From Lytechinus pictus (Eukaryota; Echinodermata; Echinoidea; Temnopleuroida; Toxopneustidae): DNA of 64,000 bases. Where the stretch lies: positions 13,814,001 through 13,878,000 of the forward strand of contig NW_026974140.1 in NCBI RefSeq assembly GCF_037042905.1, given 5' to 3'. Made by a program: the position numbers and the translations under genes. Under the pieces are notes generated by a model that saw only the letters and a program-made list of their open reading frames with translations, did no database searches and had not been told where the DNA came from. Shown one piece after another: positions 48,076 to 59,326 of the stretch (within the stretch, counting starts at the first letter, position 1; every line of letters starts with the position of its first letter).

Positions 48076-50217
48076 ATATCTTGTGCATCACACCACATCG
48101 ATATGAGCATGTGGGACAATAATAAAGAATCGTGACACAACGAATTTGGTACGCGTTTGGAAAAAACTAAAACGAGACAATGCAAGGGACAAAAAATATA
48201 CCAAAAATGCGTTTTAATTCAAATAGAATATATACTGAATATCCAGAAAACTATTAAATTAAACTTACCTCCGAAAATTTTGGTTAATTCACGATGGTAA
48301 CAGACAGGTTTTCCGTCAGAAAAAAAGATAAATCTTTTGTTCCTATGAACGGTATAGACAAAGTAGCAAACAAACAAGCGAAATTTTAAAAAATATATGA
48401 AAAAGTAGACTCCTATACTTTTTAACATTTACAAGCCCGATATTGATTGATATTTAATTGGTGGGAAGTATGAAGTCGGCTTCACTTTCTGTCGAATGCT
48501 CTCCCTCCTCTTTCTTAATCTATCTCTGTGTTTCTCTCTGTTTTATCTTCCTACCCAATCTCTCTCTATCTCCTTTCTTTATAATCAATATATTAATAAT
48601 TTTTTGGTTCACATACAAATAAACAATATGAAATAAACCTTTTCTAGTAGTCTGGTACAAGACCATATAACTGCCAGGGATAATTGCATGCCTGAAATTT
48701 GTATGTGATACATGAGCAGTGCAGTACAGATATGGGGGGGGGGGCCTTGGAGCACTTGCCCCGCCCACCCCCTGCCCCCCAAAGAGAGAGAGGAGAAATC
48801 GGGGCCGGGGGGGGGGGTATAATTTCAAAATAGGAATACATATTTTTGTTATAAGCACTCTAGCTAGTCATGTTAGGCCTATACTCATGTTTCACGTTGG
48901 GGAATTTGTTTTTTTTCTACCCCAAAGTCAAAGGATGCTTTTATTTCTTGATGACATATCTAGATCAATTAATGGGCACACAAGGGGCCAAGCCTCATCC
49001 CTTTTAAACTATATCTTATGATTTCTTGTTCAGTTTATATTTTAATTTGACACAGACATAGGTGGATGAAAAAGGGTGCTTTGGGGTGCAATCCCACATC
49101 CCCATTTTTTCTTCAGTTGTTCTATACTGCTAAGGCCTCCCTAAACCCACCTATGTTTGTGTTGAATTAAAATGTAATTGAAATGTTGACAGAAAAATAG
49201 GGGGATGGGTGGCACATGCCTCCCCCAACACGAGGCCTAGCTCCCCTGCATTTATTGATGCCTGTATGAAGCACAGAATTAAATTCTATATCCTTGGTAA
49301 GAAGGGGAGATGGGGGGGGGGGGGAATTATGCCCTGAATGCTGTAGCTAGGCCTGGGAATTGAACTTTGTTTACTTTTATTTCTTACATTCAACATAATA
49401 CAATACATAATACGAAATATTCAATCGACCCCCCCCCCTCTCCTTGATCTGCCTATGTATGTGTTGAATTGGAATATTGAGTGAACAAATAAATAAAACA
49501 AAGATTTATAGGGAAAGATTTGTTACCCATTAAAGAAATCATAGAATTTTACGGTATGTTTATAGTCAATGATTTCCTCAATGTGACCAGAACTGGACTA
49601 TTTATAAGCTGTACACATCAGGTGGTAAATTTATTGGAATGAGTCTACCAGCTGTTCTTTATTAGGTAAGTTTTTGCCCCCCCCTCTTTCTTCTATCCAT
49701 TTTGCAGGTTCCACTCTTCATTTGTCCCCTCCACTCACACACAGCTCTTCACATACATGTATATCGCAATATATTAGTGCCCCCCCTCCCAGGATTTTAA
49801 CAATTTGTTTTTGCAGTTAGAAAATATTTGGCAAAAAAGTAATGGCAGTGACCATTGACCTCTCTTCTTCTTGATTCCCCTTTGTCAGAAATTGTTTCCC
49901 CCTCCATCTAGGTTTTCCAGGTACACCACTGAATGTGTTTAACACATATTTGGTTCCATGTATCAGGGCTGTGAGTGGTCACACATAAAAAGATCTGAAA
50001 AAAGATGAAGAGTGTTGAAAAAGTCTGAAATAGAAAGAGCTCCCATACTTTTTGTTCAGAGGAAAGCCAAATATAAGCTGAAAATCAAAACAAAAACAAG
50101 TGGAACGCCGCTGCCAGTCTTGCCTGCATTACGCAATTTGATATAGCAGCAGTGCTGCCTTTGAAAACAGCTAATAATAATTATTCACAGAAGAAAACAC
50201 TAATATGATACGTTATG
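48076..50217. other. Intergenic DNA with decayed poly-G/poly-C repeats
   Basis: No gene. Remnants rich in homopolymers: 48733-48822 (GGGGGGGGGG, CTTGCCCCGCCCACCCCC, GGGGCCGGGGGGGGGG), 49311-49324 poly-G, 49428-49439 and 49677-49685 poly-C. The repeated wording around ATAGGTGGATGAAAAAGG and CACCTATGTTTGTGTTG suggests several fragments of one poly-G-containing family. Confidence 0.5.
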
Positions 50218-50920
50218 TCCATTGACCCAAAGTGACCTTTGACCATGATAATATGACCTAAAACATGTGCAAAACAATCACTCATACCCTTATGTCGATG
50301 TTACATGAGCTAGATCCATAAACTTTCTAAGTTATGATGCCAATTTAACACATACTCCCAACACGACCGGGGTTCATTGACCTTTAAATGACCTTTGATC
50401 TCTGCCATGTTCCTGACAGGTGCACAAAGTATTCAGGGATACATTGCTGCTCTTATGTCTAAGTTTCATGAACTAGATCCATAAATTTTTAAAGTTATGA
50501 CAATTCCACTATTACCCCCAACATAACCAAAGTTTGTTGACCCTGAATGACGTTTGACCTTGGTCATGTGACCTGAAACTTAGGCAGGATCTTCAGTGAT
50601 ACACTATTACCCTTATGGCTAAGTTTTATGAACCAGGTCCATACACTTTCGAAGTTATGACATTTCCCCCAACATGGTCTAAGTTCATTGACACTAAATG
50701 ACCTTTGACCTGAAACTCAGGCAGGATGTTCAGTAATACTTTATTACCCTTATGCCTAATGACTGTCCAAGTTTCATGAACTAGGTCCATATACTTTCTA
50801 AGTTATGATGACATTTCAAACACTTGACCTTGGTTAAGATTTCAATGTTGACGACGCCACCGTCGGAAAAGTGGCGCCTATACTAGTAGTCTCGCTCTGC
50901 TATGCAGGCGAGACAAAAAT
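50218..50920 (+). repeat. Tandem TGACCTTTGACC repeat with GGCGCC/CTCGC terminal hairpins
   Basis: About four degenerate units of roughly 150-170 bp: ATTGACC, AATGACCTTTGACC, GGTCATGTGACCTGAAACT, CAGTGATAC, ATTACCCTTATG, TTTCATGAACTAGATCCAT, CTTTCTAAGTTATGA. The block ends with GACGACGCCACCGTCGG, AAAAGTGGCGCC, then CTCGCTCTGCTATGCAGGCG and AGACAAAAA, which can form hairpins. A second copy runs off the window on the minus strand at 63806-64000, and a fragment is at 55466-55505. Confidence 0.75.
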
Positions 50921-52165
50921 CTGATCCCTCACACCCCTGATGTACATTCAAGGGGTGATTCCAAGTTCAGTATTGCCGGTGCTGGTTTTGGAAGCACATA
51001 TTTTTTCCCCTACCTACATATTGATAAGTTGGCTCATATTGAAACTCGTCCAAGAACCAGCTTCATTTTAGATTTTGTGCAGTGCTGATACAAAATCAGC
51101 CAGACACCAACATCAAAAGATCATCCCAAGGTTATCCTAACATCTAAAGGTTAACGTTGGACTTGAAATCACCTGATGAGTTATCTTGAAAAGTATACCG
51201 GTAAATTATAAATTGAATGTCAAACTAAATGTACAAAAGCCAGAAGAACCAGAAAGTATTAAGTATATAATTATATCTTTTAATCATTATATAAAGATCA
51301 CAGAATATCCATCCATCCATCCATAATTCATTGTTCAAAATAGACATGAAATGAAATAACTATCATATCACAGTGATTCATAACTTCTCTAAATCGTGAG
51401 CTTTGAAGACCAGGAGAAATATGAGGCACCAATGGTCATAATTAAAACTTCTGCAATATTCTACAAACATCCTGAATTAGGCTAATCTACAGTACTGTTA
51501 ACTCATTTGGTTAGCATTTTAAACAAAAATAAAAGCCACTGACGATTCTTCTAAATTTTACAAGTTTTACAATCATATACTATAGTCATCAAGATTCAAT
51601 CGATGTCCGTGAACAAACTGAAAATTCTAATCCAATGAGCAATGCTGTCATAGTATCATACCATGCATAACACTAGCATAAATACATAAACTTGTTAATA
51701 AGCCCCCCCCCCCCATGACTGAGCTAAAACTGTTTTTGATGCTAAATTTTGTTGGTATAATTGTACTAATGCCATTATCAGAGAAGATGTACATGTATTT
51801 CAGGTTTGCATCACAGAATTACTGATCAAAACATCATACTGTATTCTCAACGTTGTTTGATTGATATTCATGTTTAAGCCAGAGGATATCAATTCATTAA
51901 GTCAGCACACTGGAAAAACATTAGCATATGATCACTGGAGAATGGACCATTAAAAATGTTATTTGTAAGGATTTGGCTTTGGGAAATTGTTTCTCACTTG
52001 CTTGAGTATCAGTGTTTCAATTTGTAATACTTGAATCTTTGTTTGTTCCAATTTACAATCATTGCATAGAGTCATAATCATCAAATTTTACCCCCCCCCC
52101 CAAAAAAAATGATAATAGGCATGGAATGACTCTCCAACTAAGTAGATGGCATGGCTTGACAATAA
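50921..52165. other. 3' flank of the inhibitor gene
   Basis: AT-rich. (CCAT)n at 51310-51323 and poly-C at 51703-51714 and 52091-52101. Part must be the inhibitor 3' UTR, but I could not place a convincing polyadenylation signal. Confidence 0.4.
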
Positions 52166-52276
52166 TCAACCAATAGAGGGCGCTTTCACCACCTTTCCTG
52201 CACTATCTACAATAATACGGACACGGTCCTCACGAAAATCCATGGTCATCATGGAGTCTTCAGAAAGAATTTGAAC
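52166..52276 (-). CDS. Inhibitor exon 3 (reactive-site loop and core)
   Basis: Acceptor TTTATTACAG. It codes VQILSEDSMMTMDFREDRVR and IIVDSAGKVVKAPSIG then TGA. The whole protease-binding loop and the two strands that hold it are in this one exon, so the bait loop could diverge or be exchanged as a unit. Confidence 0.92.
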   Translation of the reverse strand, partial: VQILSEDSMMTMDFREDRVRIIVDSAGKVVKAPSIG

Positions 52277-54968
52277 CTGTAATAAAGATTCAGAAAAAAA
52301 AAAGAAATATATAATGTGAACTGTTTCTAATTGAAGGAACATTTATACGAAATTTCAGTCATGGTCAAACTATTCTAGAATTTAGATGAACATTTTATTA
52401 AAGATATTTGGATGAATGGAAGAAATACTAACAAACATGTCTACACATGAATCTTCCAAATCAACTGCAAATGCCATTAAATGTTGGCCTTACTATTCAA
52501 CACAGGAATTCCACAAAAAAGTTCTCTAAAAAAGTCACTAACTATAAACGCCATAAATTATTTTATTAATATTTGTGTTATCATTATGGGTTTGGTATCA
52601 TACAAAAACACATATCCTGCTTCTACTATTGGCTGGAAATGCCACATGCAATTTGAATTCTAGTTGTTATCTAATAATAATAATACCAACATGCTTATAG
52701 CGCATATTACTGCCAAATACTTCTCTACGCAGAGTACTTAACTTATAAAGGTCAAGTCCACAACAGAAAAATGTTGATTTGAATAAATAGAGAAAAATCA
52801 AACTACCAAAACGCTGAAACGTTGATGATGTCCCTCACTCACTATTTCTTTTATACTTATTGTTTGAATTATGCAATATTCAATTCAGTTTTTATATATT
52901 TGACAATAAGGACCAACTTGACTGAATCATATATTATTAAACAATGCTCATTCCAACTTTTTGTTGGGGTGGACTTGTCCTTTAAGTATAAATGTACGAT
53001 ATGTATGTGCCGTGGTTGAGACCCCCATTTTCAGCCTAAATTTCTGTTCCAGAGCATCACCAATTCAGAAAGCCATAGAAATTCTTATCCTTTTCTGTTC
53101 CGGAGACCCTCAAATTTTTAATTTCTCGTTCCAATGCATGCCCATAGCGCCAAGCCACCGAGGCTCCCTGTGCCCGCAGCTAGCTTGCGCTAACCCGATA
53201 TGAATCTAGCAAGACGCAAACATTTTTCATAAGTAGCCGCTATCAATTATGCCTACGATCTAATGAGTTCCACCCCTTTTTTATGTGGTCAGTTCCAGAG
53301 CATTTCATTTTTAGCATCCAGAGCCTTTCTGGAGACCCCCGTTTTAAGACCAAGATTTAGTTCCAGAACCCCTGACAGCTGATATGTATTTCAAATCTAA
53401 GCAATTCAGAATGCCCATCCCCCCTCCATCTCAATGACACTAGGTGGTTTCAGACCGCCTCGAAGTTCGTCAGTTCCAGGTATTCTCTGATCGGGAAATT
53501 TACCCCGATCAGAAAATACCAGGTATTCTGGTAATGTGAAAGCAAACTACACGTAATTTCCCCGAAAGAAAATACCCGCTAAATAGTAGGTACTTGGCGA
53601 AATTATGAGAACTTTCGCGGGGATTTTTCCAAGGTCGCAGGTATTTTGGCAATGTGAAAGCAATTTACGGGAACTTTTAGCCCAGCGTGTCGTTGGGCGC
53701 GGGCGCCGTGGGTGGCTGCTGGGCTAGTGATTTTGAATCTCGCGCCTTGCCTGCTTATACAGACCATACTGCGCATGCTCATAACTTCAGGAACTTATCC
53801 CGAAGGGTATGTTTCGGGGCGGTGTGAATGCAGGAATAATTAATGGGTATTTTTTAGCCTAAAAAAGTTCTCGTAATTTAACGGGGATTCTTATGATCGA
53901 GGCGGTTTGAAACCACCTACTAAGATCTAGAGAAAGAATGACTAAGCATACAAAACCACAGGAATTAAAAAGAAAAAGTACAAGTGTTGGACAATGACAT
54001 CCAATGCCAAAAGAGATTACCTCAGATTACTGAGCAGAGATTTTCAGATTAACAGATTACAATGGAATTTAGATTTTTTATCATAATGCATGTATAGAAA
54101 GAAAAGCATCTTACATAATGTATACTTCTACATAATACATAGATACATTTACCAGTTTAATTCTAGTAAATTTATTTCACAAATTTCATTTGTGCGTACT
54201 TGGAGATGTTCATGAAAACATTTTGAGTTAAGTGAAAAAGTTAAAAGAATGAGCTTCTGACGTGAAAACTTCACATATGAATATATGTATGTTTCATTCT
54301 ACACTACTACCAAGGAAACTGTCATATTCTATGAACTGCCACTGGAAGAAATCAAATCGACAAAATACTTACAGTTAATCCTGGTCTTTCCTGCAAAATG
54401 ACTGCCTTTGCTTCTTCTCCTGTCTGCAATAACAAATAAAAGGATATTGATAATGAGAAAAGAATAATACTGGTTTGACAATCTCAATAATAGTAATACC
54501 GGAACATATTGTAATACACAAAACTTACTATTTTTTTTTAATCAAAGTTAAGTTGTCAAAATATCAAAACATTTTGATTTTCTTGTCCCTATAATCTGCA
54601 ATATGATGTGCATGTGTATCATATTGAGAAAATATTTAAAACAGTAACATAGTACATGGTGATGATATATTGGTTGATATTTACAAAATACAGAGGTACA
54701 AATCTTCAATTTTGGGGAAGTCACTTTGTGAAGTAACAAAGGGGAAGTTGCTTGCATATAAGATCACAAAAATGAAAACACTTTAATTTTTGAATATTTC
54801 ACACAAAAGCAGCTATTACTGATCAATTCCTCTTACCTTCCCTACCAGCTCGGCCCATTTTGTTTTCTGTGATGCCATTTTGTTGGACTTTGTAGCACAA
54901 GCCGGAACCAAGAGAACTGAAGTCAGGACGACAATGGGTAGTAGTGTGTACAGAGCTAGACCTTTCAT
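52166..54968 (-). CDS. Secreted potato-inhibitor-I (CI-2/eglin, MEROPS I13) serine protease inhibitor
   Basis: Exons in order: 54968-54837, 54423-54373, 52276-52166 (TGA), all introns in phase 0, 97 residues. Residues 1-25 form a signal peptide (MK, hydrophobic core, VPACA). The mature 72 residues read KTKWAELVGK, TGEEAKAVILQERPGLT, VQILSEDSMMTMDFREDRVR, IIVDSAGKVVKAPSIG. This matches barley CI-2 and leech eglin c feature by feature: WxELVGK, the EEAKxVIL helix, the reactive loop, the loop-bracing Arg79 and Arg81, and the terminal P-x-x-G. By alignment the scissile bond is Met73-Asp74, with Thr72 at P2. Family knowledge: P1 Met or Leu inhibits subtilisin, chymotrypsin and elastase-type enzymes. 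There is no cysteine in the mature part, as in CI-2 and eglin. Specificity and role (defence or digestion) are inferred only. Two transposons sit in intron 2. Confidence 0.93.
52741..52981. mobile_element. MITE with AAAGGACAAGTCCAC termini (inhibitor intron 2)
   Basis: Left end TTATAAAGGTCAAGTCCACA and right end (complement ACTTAAAGGACAAGTCCACC) are imperfect inverted repeats. TTAA at the right and TTAT at the left look like a decayed TTAA target duplication. About 240 bp, no ORF. Confidence 0.65.
53442..53918 (+). mobile_element. Non-autonomous inverted-repeat transposon, copy 2 (3-bp target duplication ACT)
   Basis: It starts AGGTGGTTTCAGACCGCCTC and ends with the inverted GAGGCGGTTTGAAACCACCT. 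ACT flanks both ends (53439-53441 and 53919-53921). 477 bp, the longer relative of 1213-1561 in opposite orientation. It lies inside intron 2 of the inhibitor gene. Confidence 0.85.
54373..54423 (-). CDS. Inhibitor exon 2 (alpha helix, 51 bp)
   Basis: Acceptor TTATTGCAG, donor GTAAGT. It codes TGEEAKAVILQERPGLT, exactly the helix of the CI-2 fold and the turn after it. Confidence 0.88.
54837..54968 (-). CDS. Inhibitor exon 1 (signal peptide and start of mature domain)
   Basis: ATG at 54968-54966, donor GTAAGA after 54837. It codes 44 residues: the signal peptide, a short Lys/Ser/Asn/Thr linker and KTKWAELVGK. The start is the first Met of a hydrophobic leader; an AATTCCAG just upstream at about 55000 could be an acceptor of a 5' UTR intron. 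Confidence 0.88.
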
Positions 54969-56753
54969 CTGCCTTTATGATGTCTTATCACAAACACTAC
55001 TGGAATTCAAGCAATAAAATAAAATCTTTTAATGGTTGAGTACATCTAGGAGTAAGTCTTTTGAAACACCAATAGGTCCCTACAAAGATTGGGCAATGAG
55101 GTGTACGAATAGAGGAAGGAAAGGTTCAAAGCACTAGGAAGCATGTACATGCAACCATAGGAAGGCAAGGGTTCCTTGCCCCCCCCCCCCATACCCCCAT
55201 CAAAGCAGGAAAAAGTTGATTATTCCAATGAACTTACTGCGTTTCACTTGCATACATGTACCCCAGAGGGAGTGGACATTGTGCAAACATTACGTGCTGT
55301 CAACGTTGTGCACCCCCCCCAAAAAAAAATGAATGTATAATGGCACCCCCCCCCCCCCCCACTGAAAAAGAAGAAATTTGCACAATAGAACCTTGAAACC
55401 AGACCTGCAAACCTCTGGGTATGAGAAATCATATTTTAAATACATGTAAAAACAGTATTTTCTAACACTGACCCCAAATGACCTTTGAACTTGGGCTTGG
55501 CCTACAAGTAATATGAAATACATACATATATTCATCCAAATTCCTATACAAGTAAGTATATGAAACAGAGACATACTGTACATGTGAAAAGATTATTTTC
55601 ACAATGTATGATTCAAAGAAAAAGAAAATTATAATTTTATGTAGAAAACCTGTAAGGCTAAGGTCGTTGGCTGATGCCTAAATTCTAGCGGCGCTCGAGC
55701 AAGCTACTTATCGGTCGGTCGCTGCTCTGGGTTGTGACTGAAGCCTAATACAGTAATTTGGTTTAAAAGAATGTAGGCTAAATGCTCAGTTCAAAGTTAA
55801 TTTATTTTCCAACTTTAGCAAAACATACAATGTACATGTACAATAAAATCTCGAAGAACATATTGAGAATTGTTTCACAATAGGTGCAATGTAACACAAA
55901 CAGAAGAGTATGTGTACAAATTAAAAAAAACACTTGCATCTACATGTGCTACATGTAGCACAAAGTATTATATGTAAAAACATAGTTGGTAAGACTGTAC
56001 ACTGCATGTATGCTGACAAGTGAGAATCTGATGACAGGGGCAATGGTGTAAATATATGTGTTACAAAAATACAAACATATTGCTCTGAATCTATTGAGCA
56101 TCATATTCTGGGAGGGGGGGGGCGGGCACTCAAATATATTACACACAGTGACACACACACACAACCATTAGAAAACACATCAAAATAGAAGCTTTTTTTT
56201 CTCCTGATTACAGAAGGAAATTTAATTTTTGTTTCTGTTCTCTTTTCTCCCACAATGGTCTTGAGTTCTGTGCAATCTAAAATCCCTTAATAAGTTCAGA
56301 CATCTTTTATAGGATCAAAACATGAAAGGAAAAAAATATAGACAGCACATGTGTGGAAATACATGGATATAAGGTCTATATTTGACAAATAAAATATTGT
56401 TTATTAGAGATGGTAAAAAAACCCAATGTGTTTTGATTGTGTGTACATTAAAAGAGTTTAGTGGCCACTTGCCCAGGTCTACATGTACATTAAAACCTGT
56501 TTAAAAAAACTCAAAAGAAAAATAAGAATTGCATGAATGGGATAGCTAAACAGATAGAGGAAAGAAATAGAATGTATATTGGAGAGATAGAGGAACAGAA
56601 GGAGATATATAAGGCAGGGGGGGGGGTGGAGCAACATGTATCATACTGAAATCATATCAAATTGAGTCACGTATTGGCACTAGACAGTAAACAAGACTTA
56701 TTAATCATTAACTTGATACTTCACAAAAAGACATTTAAATTGTAAATACTTAA
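54969..56753. other. Upstream flank of inhibitor gene and intergenic DNA
   Basis: AT-rich with poly-C runs (55179-55190, 55311-55320, 55346-55360). A repeat end related to 21598 (CCAGACCTGCAAACCTCTGG) is at 55400-55419, and a single-unit fragment of the TGACC repeat (ACTGACCCCAAATGACCTTTG) at 55466-55505. 55680-55750 is a small CpG-bearing patch. No gene seen. Confidence 0.5.
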
Positions 56754-57136
56754 AGGGATGCTCCGGGCTGAAAATAATATGATTTTAAGAGAAAAGATAA
56801 TCGGACAACAAAATACAAAGTTATGGCATTTTAAAGATTTGCATTATTCCTGTGAAACAGTTCTAGACATGTCATCATGAATATTCAATGAGCAAATTGA
56901 TGATGTCATATCTCCACTTTTTCTTTTGTATTTTATTATAAAATTAGGTTTATTCAAATTAGTTCTACCAAGAACTGAAAAAATAGGACTGACAACTAAT
57001 TTAGTATATTAGATATTCATTGCTGCAACTTATTTCATTATAGGAGACACATCATTCACACATGTATTTCAGCATTTTGCTCTGTGAATTGTACTCGAAT
57101 ATTTAGATATAAATATTTTCAGCCCTGAGTACCCCT
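56754..57136. mobile_element. TTAA-flanked MITE (Kolobok- or piggyBac-like)
   Basis: AGGGATGCTCCGGGCTGAAA at the left and its imperfect complement TTTCAGCCCTGAGTACCCCT at the right; TTAA directly flanks both (56750-56753 and 57137-57140). 383 bp, no ORF. Terminal AGGG with TTAA target fits Kolobok best, but the family call is tentative. Confidence 0.8.
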
Positions 57137-57741
57137 TTAAGCCAGTATACATTCAATTCTGCTGGTATATTGTTTGAGTAGCCCCTATTATGGGACAGAG
57201 CACAGCTGGAGTTGATACATATCAAATTAAGCAATTACTCAATATCATGTTATCATAGATGTTAAATACATGCAGGAGGCAATAAACTTTAATTTTTACC
57301 TCCCAAATAGGATGAATGCAAGATCTTAGACAATAATTAAACACAAAAAATAAATGCATTACATTAAATTCAGAGACATGTAAACTGTTTGACACCCCCC
57401 CCCCACCCATGTGTTGTATTATGTAATCATATCATAATGTACAATATGTTATTTTGTATCAGGTAGTTCTATTTCATAGGAATTGTATCTGGGTATGGGG
57501 CAGATCAAAGTCAGACCCCATCCTATTCAGACAATGACCTTGCTTTCCCCGCCTTTTTTTTTTGGGGGGGGGGGTACATGTACCTCCAAAGCTCCATGTG
57601 CTAACACCCTATAGGGATGATTATATGTAGGCTATTGTGGCATTTTCCAGCCTTTATAGGGACCCTCTTATTCCCAATGTAAAGGTATTGTAAAGGTGTT
57701 AGTGGGTGATTCCCTTGTCTTGGGCTGAGTTCAGCCAGCTA
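57137..57741. other. Intergenic DNA
   Basis: AT-rich. Poly-C at 57395-57404 and a T8G10 junction near 57561-57579. Nothing else recognised. Confidence 0.5.
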
Positions 57742-58576
57742 TAGGGGAAGGCGGGGTAAGTTGAGCATAGGGGCAAGTTGAGCCACCGCCCCCAGGCCAA
57801 TAATGAATTAGTTAGACATTATGGTGGTGTCATGTATTGATGACCCATTACATAACCCTTAACCCCACCACATTGTTTTCAACTTTGAAACAAAAAGTAA
57901 TTTTTTAGAGGGAAAAATACAAATTTCAGCCAAAAAAGTAAAAAAGGGTGTGAAATAGATAAGTGTTTTTTACACACACACTTCTTTACATATAATAAAG
58001 CATATGAACAACATTGTCAGTCCAGGTATGGATCTTCATTCTCGTCACAGTTTTTTACATGATGGATACATAAGAAATGTGTGGATGCGAAATTATCGCA
58101 TTAAGTTCGGACTGGGGTAAGTTGAGCCAGCAAACATGGGGCAAGTTGAGCCATGGTAATTCTTATGGTAATGTAAGTCGATATGCAGGCAGAAAAGAGC
58201 AAATTCACATGAGAGTTCTTTTACTTTGAGAGAATGTTAGTATTTTTTGAGAATTAGCAAGTGAAAAGACTTTAAATAAAAAAATTGACATGCTGGTTCT
58301 TCCCGCATACATTTTGTACATAGTTTTTGTGGCTCAACTTACCCCCGAAGGTGGCACAACTTACCCCACAAATGGGGCAAGTTGTGCCACTTGACATCGT
58401 TTTTTTCAAAGGTCACAACGACTTTCAGTGTGGGGGTAGAAAGTTGAATATAGGTGAAAAAGATTTCCCAATAATCATATTTAAAGGCAAGGTACTTATT
58501 TCTACAATATCATTAGTCATATCAATTCTATCATGCAAAATGCAAAAAGTGTCACAACTTACCCCGCCTTCCCCTA
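57742..58576. mobile_element. Non-autonomous transposon with GGGGAAGGCGGGGTAAGTTG termini
   Basis: Left TAGGGGAAGGCGGGGTAAGT is mirrored at the right by ACTTACCCCGCCTTCCCCTA, with TA (or TATA) on both sides. The subterminal word GGGGCAAGTTGAGCCA and its complement recur at least six times inside (about 57751, 57768, 58115, 58138, 58331-58360 and 58374). 835 bp; the ORFs inside are not transposase-like. Confidence 0.8.
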
Positions 58577-58607
58577 TAGTCATCGCTTCTTTAGGAAGAG
58601 TGAGAAG

Positions 58608-59014
58608 GGCCGTCTGCACCAGCCCAAGTTGTCTAATTAGCGCGCTATTTCTGATCCTGCAAATTATTCCGATCTGAACAATCTCGAGATTATTTGTAAT
58701 GGAGACGCAATTATCGTGCTAGTTTGCTGGATTAATCTGGAGATTGCAATCCCAAGTCAACTTGGAATTACATGTATTTGCAAAATAGCGCGCTATTTAC
58801 GAATTATCCTGCTAATTTGCAGGTGCAGACGCACTCAGGATTATTTTATTCACAGCGTCAGACCACAATGCATCAATGCCTCGCTCGAGCAGGAATCGCT
58901 CTTCTAATTGCGATAGTGGAGACGGGGTTTCTTGAATCTCGAGATTAATCGCGAAGAGGGCCAATCAGGCTAAAATCTCGAGATTGAGCAAACTCGGGCT
59001 GGTTCAGCACCGCC
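58608..59014. mobile_element. Inverted-repeat element with AATCTCGAGATT modules
   Basis: Left GGCCGTCTGCACCAGCCCAA and right (complement GGCGGTGCTGAACCAGCCCG) pair imperfectly. Inside are several palindromic modules: AATCTCGAGATT three times, TAGCGCGCTA twice, and GCTCGAGC. It begins 32 bp after the preceding element ends. Confidence 0.6.
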
Positions 59015-59137
59015 TAGACTGCATTCTGGAAAGGAGAGAGACTGCTTGCTTGTCTCAGCTGCTCTGACGTCAAAAGAATTTTTGAAGATTTGATATTTCA
59101 TGTAAGTTTACATCTTATATTTGTACTCTTTTGAACT

Positions 59138-59139
<2 letters not shown>

Positions 59140-59191
<52 letters not shown>

Positions 59192-59200
59192 TGTATATAA
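59140..59200. repeat. (TA)n microsatellite
   Basis: About 45 bp of uninterrupted TA followed by an ACATATATGTATATA variant. Confidence 0.95.
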
Positions 59201-59242
59201 TTAGATGAGGCCAACTCAAACGATGATGCAGGACACCATTCT

Positions 59243-59281
59243 TAGCTTTAGCTTTCGTCTTTATTAAGACTTCGTCAGAAG
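59243..59281 (-). ncRNA. Hammerhead-ribozyme-like core (degenerate)
   Basis: On the minus strand CTGACGA (59278-59272) is followed by A, a 5-bp stem GTCTT/AAGAC with loop AATA (59270-59257), GAAA (59256-59253), then GCTAAAGCTA, which can form a short stem III. These are the conserved parts of a hammerhead. Against it: one extra A after CTGACGA and a poor stem I. Small hammerheads of this layout occur in Penelope-like retroelements. Confidence 0.3.
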
Positions 59282-59326
59282 CGTCTGTAATTACAGACTA
59301 TTGTGGTAGTAAAGTAGGATGCCTAC

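Noticed and set aside
58327..58677. 116-residue ORF
   Set aside because: It lies inside and across the end of the GGGGAAGGCGGGG inverted-repeat element and shows no transposase features.
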